Shown: positions 9,976 to 37,900 of the stretch, one piece after another
How positions within the stretch are numbered: the first letter of the stretch is position 1
How the letters are laid out: each line of letters starts with the position of its first letter
NCBI RefSeq assembly: GCF_932526225.1
Contig: NC_064035.1
Location: 6,633,501 to 6,697,500 of the forward strand
Reading direction: 5' to 3'
DNA length: 64,000 nt
Source of the DNA: Nematostella vectensis
Taxonomy: Eukaryota > Cnidaria > Anthozoa > Actiniaria > Edwardsiidae
Program-made: the position numbers and the translations under genes
The notes under the pieces: generated by a model
The model's database searches: none
The model's input: only the letters and a program-made list of their open reading frames with translations
Told to the model about the DNA's origin: nothing

Positions 9976-11570
9976 TACCTGTAATTATCTTAGTCACGGT
10001 GGTCTTGCCTCTATAGTCTATTTTTACTACACATTCCTAGGAATCTCTGCGATTAAAACTTTTCAAATATATTTTTTATCGACTAGTTGTATGGACAATT
10101 GACCCGGAAGAACATGCAGAAATCCGGAAAGCTAAAGCGGGTCCTCCGCTCATGTGATGTTGCAGGACCAGGAACTCGCCTTGATAATCTATATCAAATT
10201 TACGAGCGATTATGTCACCACAAAGGCTTTTTGGGAGTGCCCGCAAAGATCGCTGGGCCTCCGAGAATGTATCCATGTTACGGAATCAAAGAAGGCTTTC
10301 TTTTAAGAAATTAAAATTTGTTATATGATGACAATTGAAAAGATGGTGAATTGGTTGGCGAGTGAGAAATAACAATCTGAATGTTAACTCTATCGTGTCA
10401 TCCATCAATACGACTGCGGGGTTGCTTTTCTTATCATCATGGATATCCCAAATGTTACACTTGGTCAATTCAACGCTTAAACAGCAAACATGTTTGCTGT
10501 TTTACATGGGGATCGTTTCGGGTCCCGGGATCAGTTGGGGGTACTTTTCGGGATCGTTTCGGGTCCTGGGATCGTTTCAGGTACTGGGATCATTTCGGGT
10601 CCTGTACAGGCGGGCGAAGATGAACACCCATTGGGCATTATTTATTACTAATGTACCAGTCCCTATCATACCCAGGAAAAAGATATTAAGCGCACATCGC
10701 ATTTCAGGCGATGCGTCCAGCGACACGAAACCGAACTTTAATATAGAGTGCACCCTATCGCAAACCCTCCGTTACGCAAAAACAGGAACTGTATGTAGCC
10801 CGGGGGGAAGAGGGTACTTCAGGGGGTAAAAGTGTTAGGGGAGCACGTTGAGAAATTTGAAAAATACTCCTAATACTACAAAAATTGCTGCGACTTCTAC
10901 AGCGTGAAAATGGTTTCACTTTCATAGCTAGCTGGGATAATTCTAGCACAAATACACGAGCAATTATGCTCTGTATTTGTTGATTTGTTCTTTCATCGCT
11001 TACTTCTGTGCTTCGTTTCACCGGGTTAGTAGGCACCCTTTGAGCCTACTGTGCATTAGGTATTCAAGTAAACACAGTCCCTATTGCCCTTCGCCACACA
11101 ACCTAAGACATTGTTCGGGATTCCTGTGGATGGCGGTGTAGCAAGAGGAGAGGTCGCATTATCTACCACAGGAAACCTGAAGAACCACAGGAGACCCGAC
11201 AAGATCATCCTCAGGGAGGGCGACGCGGAGACCGCGCTTCCTGTATCCCCAATCTCCGCGACGCCCTTGGTGCCCGAGGATGCGAAAAGAACGCCAGGAA
11301 ATAGGCAGCCCGATTCAGCAGCTTGGGCTTCATACCATGACATCTTTAGAGAAAACCCCCAAAAACTTCCCTTATATTCTAGAAGTCACACTTTATGCAA
11401 CAGTTTTGCTGTTTAACATATTTTAATTTTTCAAGAATTTTATTATAAATTCGATAATCGTTTCCTTTTTGTGTTGATTAAAAATAATATTTACGACAAG
11501 GTATTCATGAAAAATGCAGTATGAGTATTGAGAGGCCTTGGGCTGCTGCTTGGGGCTCAAACACGAAGGA
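9976..11570. other. intergenic stretch with an 18-bp tandem repeat and unassigned open frames
   Basis: Between about 10508 and 10602 an 18-base unit (GGGATCGTTTCGGGTCCT and variants) repeats about five times. Around 11110-11340 the base composition is more GC-rich and both strands are open (plus 11084-11416, minus 11056-11343). The plus frame reads REGDAETALPVSPISATPLVPEDAKR-like sequence with no domain I recognise. A 13-bp imperfect inverted repeat (near 11220 and 11255) suggests structure or a transposon remnant rather than an exon. Confidence 0.4.
11439..11444 (-). terminator. candidate poly(A) signal for the Par-3 gene
   Basis: TTTATT on the plus strand reads AATAAA on the minus strand, about 1.26 kb past the Par-3 stop. 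It is the first canonical hexamer I noticed downstream. The implied 3' UTR would contain both minisatellites at 11571 and 12005. Weak support. Confidence 0.25.
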
Positions 11571-11789
11571 AATACTATATAGCAACCACCGAACACAGAA
11601 ATAGTGTTAGGGTTATATATAGGGTGTTTGTGATCTAGAGCCTAATACTATATAGCAATCACCGAACACAGAAATAGTGTTAGGGTTATATATAGGGTGT
11701 TTGTGATCTAGAGCCGAATACTATATAGCAACCACCGAACACAGAAATAGTGTTAGGGTTATATATAGGGTGTTTGTGATCTAGAGCCG
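11571..11789. repeat. three tandem copies of a 73-bp unit
   Basis: AATACTATATAGCAA starts copies at 11571, 11644 and 11717, exactly 73 bp apart and nearly identical. Each unit includes GTGTTAGGGTTATATATAGG. There is no coding role. Confidence 0.9.
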
Positions 11790-12004
11790 ACCCATACACG
11801 AGTCTGTTGGTATACAACGCTTCTAACATAATTTATACATCGGAGATAATTACACGAATATGGTTGCTTTTACACACAACAGTGTGAGTCATTTGCCACA
11901 ACTATTAGTTATATTGTGGTCTAACCGTTTTTAATGCTTTTGAATAAAACAAAATCTTCAACGATTGCTTGTATTTATGTGTTCTGCGTTAATGTCGTTT
12001 TGGT

Positions 12005-12660
12005 TGACTACTGGTCTTCCTGTGTTAGGTTGAGTAACGGTCTTCCTGTGTCAGGTTGAGTACCGGTCTTCCTGGGTCAGGTTGAGTACCGGTCTTCCTG
12101 GGTCAGGTTGGGTACCGGTCTTCCTGGGTCAGGTTGGGTACCGGTCTTCCTGTATCAGATTGACTACCGGTTTTCCTTTGTAAGGTTGACTACCGGTCTT
12201 CCTGGGTCAGGTGGAGTACCGGTCTTCCTTTGTTAGGTTGAGTACTGGACTTCCTGGGTCAGGTTGGGTACCTGTCTTCCTGGGTCAGGTTGGGTACCGG
12301 TCTTCCTGGTTCAGGTAGAGTACCGGTCTTCCTGTGTCAGGTTTAGTACTGGTCTTCCTGGGTAAGGTTGAGTACCGGTCTTCCTGTGTCAGGTGGAGTA
12401 CCAGTCTTCCTGTATCAGGTTGACTACCGGTCTTCCTTTGTTCGGTTGAGTACTGGTCTTTTTGTGTTAGGTTAAGTACCAGTCTTTCTGTGTTAGGTTA
12501 AGTACCAGTTTTTCTGTGTCAGGTTGAATACTGGTTATCCTGTGTCAGATTGACTACCGGTCTACCTGTGTCAGGTTGACTACCGGTCTTCCTGTGTCAG
12601 GTTGAGTCCCGGTCTTCATGGGTCAGAAGAAGTAACGGTCTTCCTGTGTTAGGCTGAAGC
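12005..12660. repeat. 26-bp minisatellite, about 25 copies, just downstream of the Par-3 stop
   Basis: A unit like GGTCTTCCTGGGTCAGGTTG plus AGTACC repeats with many point variants for about 650 bp. It ends about 40 bp from the Par-3 stop codon at 12700-12702, so it probably forms part of the Par-3 3' UTR on the minus strand. Confidence 0.9.
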
Positions 12661-12699
12661 TTCATTCATTCTTATTTTCCAGCGCGCTTTCTGACGGCG

Positions 12700-30100
<17,401 letters not shown>

Positions 30101-31995
30101 CATAGCACGATGGAATGCCCTTTGATACACAATAAGGCCCGTGAAAACATCGCAACTCGCTCACTCGATGGTCGAGTTCGTTCAAGGAAATGTTAGTTTA
30201 TCTTTATCAGCATAAATTATTACGAAAACTGTTGAGCTCGTGACCACGTGAGGGTATTGGCCAATCAGCAGCGGTATACATATAGCCGCGGGCAGCGTCT
30301 CGTGAAGACTAGTGGGGAGGGGTGAGGCAGGCTGCTAATTCGTTTCCGCCGCATAAACAATAAATCCCTTTTGCGATGATGTCATAGGCTTGCGTAACCA
30401 ATAATCGGAAATATCAATCCGACGACATCACTAAATATTACTCACTACACGCTAAATCCCGCATAATCCTTATCACATATGACTATATAAAAGGACGATA
30501 CCATCGGAAAAAAATATTTTGTGGTCGCATTTCACTACTGTAGCGGTATGTGGCTAAACCAAAAAAAAAACTGTATGCATTTTACAGCTCGGACAATATA
30601 GCGACTTAATATAGCCTAGTTTCCTTCATGATTTTCGCGCCGGGTTACATTACATTCGTCCGTCACGGCATTTTGGCTGAGCGTCACTGGACGAAAGAAG
30701 TCTGGGGGCTCTAGTACCCAGGGTAATTGCGCGAAAATAAAAACACTCTAGAAATGGAACGAAACGCCATGGATAAAAGACATAATGAAATACCAGAGGG
30801 TAAATAATCGAGAAACCCGACTGGCAGCGAAAACTAAATATAAAAGTATACAAGCGCTAGATGTAATAATATGATATTCAGATAATAATCACAAAGAGGT
30901 ATAATTATGTTTCTATCATTAATGCATATTAAAAATGATGATAATAATGAAAATAGTGGTACTGATAGTTTGTATTATGAAGCCAAGCATATTTGATCAA
31001 AATAAGGTCAAACCTTAACGATTAACTGATTAATAATTAATCATAACTTAGATGTAATACGGAATATATTTCATGCTACCATGCGTTAGACTATAACTGA
31101 AACATCTAAATTCAATTCTACACTAAATACATATAAGGTCTTTTTACTTACTTTTTTTGGTTGCTGCTTAAAAACAGCTAAATCTTTGTAGTTCTCTTTG
31201 CGGCTTGTCATGTCCTCTCTGAAAGGCGCTTATTCATTTGCGACATGCACAATTATTTGAAAACATTCAATTGAAAATTATCCATATTCAATAAAAACTC
31301 TCTTATCACTTCGCGCGAATGTAATTGTGAGGACTTTTCGCTTTTGTTTCTGACCTCTATATGAGCGCTTATCTAAACTGAGTAGAGTTGAAAGGTGATT
31401 TTGCTCGCCGTTTAGTACTGTTGTTGTTCTAGTAGTAGGAATTCGAACTGATATGGTCGGATCCCATAATGAGCTAGAGAGAATTGTGGGCTCAATTGCA
31501 TTCCTTTCATTCCCGTCACGCAGTCACGGCGGGAAGGCACAACTATGAAAAATAGCGTGCACTTGACCACCACACCGGAAGAAGGCAAAAATAGCAGGGC
31601 TAGAATCAGTTTCCCTTCCCACAAAACGCGACCTTATAATTTAATCACATAATAAAAGTTACTTTTTTCAGCTACAGTAGACGTAGAAACGTCGTTCCGA
31701 AAAAATAAATACTCCCTACGAAACGTTTACAAAATGCGCAAAAATTATGCGAGCAAAAAAAAAAAGTGGGCGCAAAAGATGATATTGCTAGAAGTACATG
31801 AAAACAACCATTTTAAAGGTCTTGGTAGAGATTTTAAGGGTGGGAGAGGGTGAACCAACCCCTTTCGGCTGGTCAAGATGGTTGGATGACCGGGTTGCCT
31901 GTGCGGAGAGTTTGGCGTTAGTCTAAGGTCAGCGGTAATACGCATGCCTGCTCGCCGGTAGCAATCCAACCCCAATACAACACGTGAGAGAGTGA
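30101..31995. promoter_or_regulatory. divergent upstream region shared by Par-3 (left) and GARS (right)
   Basis: The two start codons are about 1.9 kb apart in head-to-head orientation, so both promoters and any 5' UTR exons lie here. A TATA-like TATATAAAAGG occurs on the plus strand at about 30484-30494, far from GARS. A CACGTG box is at about 31981, just before the GARS start. Short open frames here have no recognisable content. Which elements are used cannot be decided from sequence. Confidence 0.45.
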
Positions 31996-34900
31996 ATGCT
32001 TCGATTGTGTTTCTGCCGACTTTTTAGAATAAACAGTCCTCTACGATATCTATCTATTGCACAAAGCTGCCATAGATCGCACAGAGGCCACTTCAAAAGC
32101 ACCTTCGTAATCGGGACTTTGTGGGCGAGGCAAAATAATTTTCAAGACAGCATAGCACTTGTAGGAACAAAAAGACAGTTTGTAATGGCTTCTGCAAACG
32201 ACGAAGAAATTCTTTCTAATCTAAGGAAATCAGTCAAAGAACAGGTACATGATTTAAAATGGTTGATTATCTAGCTATTTTTTAAACAATTTTAATTTGC
32301 TAGTATGTTTCGATATCACAGTTATATTGGTATCCTCAAATTTGAATCTTTAAATTTCAAAATGAAGTTATTAACTTTCAAGTGGATAAGACCAATGATT
32401 GGACAAAGGCAAATCAAAATACAATCTTGAGATTCGTTTCAGTACCGAAACTCACGATTCACAAATGTTTGCTTTTCAATGTCTAATTATTGCGTTGTAT
32501 GTTCTAGGCTCTGTCTGAATGTTTTGATCAATGTTAACATTATTGCATCATCCTTTTGACTGTCAGTCAGATTGTCCTTGTGTGCATACTATATCTGAGC
32601 CTGTGATCATGAATAGTTGTATTCCAAAGTGACCAATAAACAACTAGTACTTAATGCTTATTATATAAAATCAAACAAACATATGCATAGCAGGAAGCCT
32701 CCTCCCATCTCCCCCCCCCCCCACCCCCCCCCCCTCCATCTTCCCTCCAGGGCTTTTCAAATGAGAAGACTGTCTGGGTACCAGGAATTAAAATCTAAAA
32801 ATTTCCCTGTTCTGGCAGATAAACCTTTTTCTTGCCATTTGAATTCTATATTTACCCCTTTTCTTGAAGAAATTTCTTGCCCACTGTTACATATTCTGCC
32901 TTGGGAAGGGGATGCGCCCCTGCTTTTTAATAAGGTCTGTACTTAACATAGGATCAGTGAAAACAGAGACATTTCACGAAAATTTCAAGCATTTGGCCAG
33001 CTAAACTACTCTGTTTTCACAGAGGCATAAAGCATACCATTGCAACCTTGTGTTGATTTATTTCCCTGATTCTATCCACAGTCCACCTTAGCCTCTCCCC
33101 CAGGCATCTTGTGACAGCCCTCTGTTGTTCTCTGCGATTAGTTGTTCAGCAAAACACTAGGGCTTATCTTTCCCATAGGCTAAAACTGCAACTTTACCTG
33201 TTCGAATTCAAATATTATTATTGGATTGGTATCAACACTCTATTTCAGGGTGATCTTGTGAGGAAGTTAAAAGAAGACAAAGCTCCTGAGAATGATGTGG
33301 AAATTGCAATCAAAGAACTTAAAGCAAGAAAAAAAGCACTTGAGAAAAAGGTCAGGACTTGATTGTTTTTTAGACATTTATATGATAACTTGGACTTTTT
33401 CTTTCTTATCCGATAGAGTTTTCCCCTTATCTCTTGAAGAAGATCTTTAAATTGTAATTCACTTTATATTAATATCTTGCAAATTTTTTTACTTTTTTTT
33501 CAACAAACAGTGGGGTGCTGACTACAAACTATACTCAGAACTCCACTGTTATAAGCCATTCAATTAATACACATGCTGCTGTACAGCCTACAAAACAATA
33601 GTATATGCAATAGCAAAACAACCTTTATATAGCTGGACAATAATTTCAATTTTTCTAGGAAAAAGAAATAGCTCCACAAGATGAGAGCTTTGACAGGGGA
33701 AAGTTAGAGGATCTTCTGAAAAGAAGGTTCTTTTTTGTTCCAGCTTTTGAAATCTATGGAGGTATGCATTGTAATCTATTGAACTGTTTTAGTATATATG
33801 ACATGCTTGATGAGTATTCTTTTAGTTTCATTGCAATGCAAAACAAGTAGAAAACTGTGAGGTTAAATGGATTATGAGATTGCTTGCCAGATAGAATAAG
33901 GTCAAGATTATTTTCCTTGTCCAGTCAACCAATTCTCCAATCCTCACATAATTTTTTTCAAAGCTTCCCTTGTTCCTTTTTTTCAACATTCAACTTTTTT
34001 TTCAACGCTTCAAACTTTCCCTTGTTCCTTGTTTTTGTTTACAATTGACAGATTCTCTTATCATGGCAAACATCTTATTGATAACACTTTTTTTTATCTT
34101 TTGCTTCAGGTGTGGCAGGTCTGTATGACTACGGCCCTGCAGGTTGTGCCATGGAGTCCAATGTCATCAATTTGTGGAAGAAGCACTTTATTTTGGAGGA
34201 GCATATGTTAGAGATAAGGGCTGCTCTACTAACCCCACACCCTGTTCTAAAGTAAGACTTCCCCTGATATGTATACATGTCCAATAGTCTATTATTAAAT
34301 CACCTGTACAGGGCCTGGTATTCTGTTGTATGATACCTACTCATATAAAAACCAATACCTCAACCAAAATTTCATACCGCAAAATACACTATATAATTAT
34401 ATTTGAAAAATCATAGTTCCTTTGTTGTGAGTGAACTTTAATCAAGGAACCTAACAGAACCTAAATGTAGCATGCAATAAAATAGTTTGACCCCCAAAAT
34501 TAATGTCTTCCTGCTTACAGTAAAATATATGTAAAATGATATTAATTTACTTCTCAATTTTATCCATTGTTACAATTAGGTTCCATTGTACCCCGAATTG
34601 GTGTGCATATTCCCCCATGTTTTACTGATTTATTTTGTGCATTAAATGACATCAAAGTTACTGATCTAACTATTCTAACTATTTTTCAATTTCACCTTTA
34701 GAGCCTCAGGCCATGTTGACAGGTTTGCTGACGTCATGGTTAAAGATGTAAAGACAGGGGACTGTTACCGAGCTGACCATTTGTTAGAAGGTTAGCAATC
34801 TAGATTGGCTGTTTTTCTCCTTGCACAATCTGATGAAATGTGTTTTTGTATAGGACACCTGGAAAAGCTTATGGCTGACAAAAAATTGCCTGAGGACAAG

Positions 34901-37900
34901 AGGAATGAATATCAAAGTGTGCTTAATAAGGTACTGATGACATCCTGTATAGATCTATTCCAATAAATATTGTCAGTGCACACCTAAAATGGGGATTGGC
35001 AAATGACTTTTCCACAACTGAAGGGTTTCGTGCATCGTGCATATTATATTTCAAGCCAATGCAGGAGAACATGCATCAATCATCCAATATCAATTTAAGG
35101 CTATCAGTGTTTAGCTCTAGAAATACTGGAGTTCATTTATAAGCACCTTTTTGTCTGGGAACTGCCATTTGCTGTTTGCACTAACAAGCTTTTTTTTAGG
35201 TGTATACATAATTGCAATGAATCTTGCTTGGAATCATTTTTCTTATTACTCTTATATGTATGGAGAGACAAAAATGAGCAGCCTTAATTATGTTTATTTC
35301 TGACCACTCCTAAAAAAATGTGAACCAAAACTGTTGTGAAGTTTGTTTTGAAGAAGTCTACTATTCTCTAGATTGACAACTACAACATGCAAGAACTTGG
35401 AGAACTTATCAAGAAATATGATGCAAAAGCAACAACGACTGGCAATGATCTGAGTGACCCTGTAGAATTCAATCTTATGTTTACTACGTCGATAGGGCCT
35501 AGTGGAATAATTCCAGGGTAAGGGGCAATTTTAAAATACAAGTATGTATTTTTTAGTATTCATAATAATTATGGTAATCCCTAAGATTGCAAGGTAGGTT
35601 CTTTGCAGTGTATTGATAAATCCAACTGTAAATACTGCAAAACTAATCCAAGCTTTGCAACAACTATTGTTAAAACCTTTGATTAGTTTTACAGTAAAGG
35701 CATGTTGTGTGGAATTTGAACCCTCACAAAGGGGAGTTTTCTCCCATATCCCATTTTCCTGGATAAGTATTTGGAATAACATCACCCTGGGTGTGCAAGT
35801 ATAATACTCAGTACTATGGTATAATACTGCAGGCACAGTCAAGGAACCAGAAAAAGAAGTTTTTATTATAATGTAATGTTATTTATCTTGTTTAGATTCT
35901 TAAGACCAGAGACAGCTCAAGGGATCTTTGTCAATTTCAAGCGTCTTCTTGAAGCTAACAATGGAAGGCTTCCTTTTGCCTCAGCCCAGATTGGTCCAGC
36001 CTTTAGAAATGAGATCTCCCCAAGATCTGGTTTGTTAAGAGTAAGGTATGTATTACACTAAATCTGTCTATATTGTAAAGGCTGGTGTACATACCCTACA
36101 GTAGCTCAAAACTGCATACATGCATGTGCCCGAAAAGTATGCTACCAAAAGTCTGCATTTGCCCGACATCTGCTACTTGAGAGTTTCTTTCCCTTGACCA
36201 ATTTTTCTTTATGTTCTTTGCAAAAATGTACATACTGTCATAATACTGCACCATTTTATTTTGCTAGAGAGTTCATGTTGGCAGAAATAGAGCACTTTGT
36301 GGACCCAACAGACAAGAGCCACCCTAGATTCCCTGAGGTAGAAAGCCTCAAGGTGACACTCTTTCCCTCAGACTACCAGATGGATGGCCGTCCAGCCATG
36401 CAGATCACCCTAGGTGATGCTATACAACAGGTGAGAGAGTTGCAGACGCGTAATCAGGGATGGCCATAGAGGCCATTAGTGGACCAGAGAATATGAAAAA
36501 TATGAATCGTGGAGAATATAAAAAATATGAATAGTGAAGGCAATTATACAGATTTCGCATTTATTTTGGTGGTCACTTAAATGGATATACTGAATGAGTT
36601 TTCCTTATCGTATAGAGGTTCTTTTATGTTTGCTAGAGTGATCTCTTTTGAAAATAACTCTCGCATAACACGTTTTGTGGTAGAAAATGATCAGTAGTAC
36701 AACTGTGGCGTACTTCCTTGGACGTATCTACCTGTTCCTGATCAAGTGTGGGGTTGATCCAAGCAAACTTCGCTTCCGTCAGCACATGTCCAACGAGATG
36801 GCCCACTACGCCTGTGACTGCTGGGATGCTGAGCTCTGCACATCTTACGTAAGGTTCCCCTTTTGCAGATTATTATTGTATATCAATACCTCGCTCTGTA
36901 AGTCTGAGGTTTTGAGATCAAACATGGGTCAAATCCGTTTAGCTCTTTACTGCGTAAAACAAAGTAATTGTGTAAATATATTTGTATTTGTAATCAATCA
37001 TATGCGAGTTATCACATACGATGATACGACTGGGCTATGTATCCATCTGTATAAAAGAAACAAACTGCAAATGAAGTCTAATCAATAGATTGAAGATTTT
37101 TCCACGGGTAAGTATCCGTGTTCATAGAACAGATAACGAGATATTTTACCTACAAGTTAAAGCCCTTATTCGAGAAGACTTTACACTCCTCAATATAGAG
37201 CTAGGTTTTGACAGCTGAAAAAGTAAAAAAAAAAAAAAAAACTCGAGCTGATATTAATCAGACATTAGTCCAAGAAACGAAGCTATGGTAAAACTAAGCT
37301 ATCGTGGCACTAGAGTTGTGTTTTGCACCTTAGAGGTATTGGCAGGGAAGGAGGGCTATGTGCGTAAAATAATGTTTAAAACTAGACTAAGTTCAAACAT
37401 TGAAAGTCACTCTTGGAAGTCGAGTGCGCATATAATAACTCCAATTTTTTTCTCACAGGGCTGGATCGAGTGTGTTGGCTGTGCTGATCGAGCCTGCTAC
37501 GACTTGTGCCAACACACCAATGCTACGGGGGAGAAACTAGTGGCGCAAGTCGATCTACCTCAGCCTGTATCCTCAAGCTGTACTTGCCTTGTTTATCGTT
37601 TCTCTTTCTCGCATTGAACAAGGCTTCTGATAAACGACCGAGTAGTGTAAGGCACAAATCGGCTTTTTTCTGTAGTTTCTTCGGGCGAGGTATTGCTTTT
37701 GACCCACGTCGGTATTCTTAAACATTTTGTTCGCTCTGATCATTCCATACTATCCATTTTGTATTTCTGCACAGAGCTTTTAATCTTCCAGAAATACAGA
37801 TTCACCTGAATTTTGAGCAACAATTTTGCAAAATAATTTTGGTCTAATTGATACGTCGTTTTCAACTGTGAAGCCGATTTTCCGTTAAGTCAATTATTTT

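Noticed and set aside
10362-10829. 155-codon plus frame
   Set aside because: It runs through an 18-bp tandem repeat and has no recognised domain.
11056-11416. Opposed open frames of 95 and 110 codons in a GC-richer stretch
   Set aside because: Both strands are open over the same bases, no family is recognised and an inverted repeat lies inside; kept only as an unassigned stretch.
12005-12660. CRISPR-like array
   Set aside because: The copies are directly adjacent with no unique spacers and the sequence is animal genomic DNA; it is a minisatellite.
30484-30494. TATA-like TATATAAAAGG as the GARS core promoter
   Set aside because: It is 1.5 kb from the GARS start and no 5' UTR exon could be confirmed; recorded only as part of the intergenic region.
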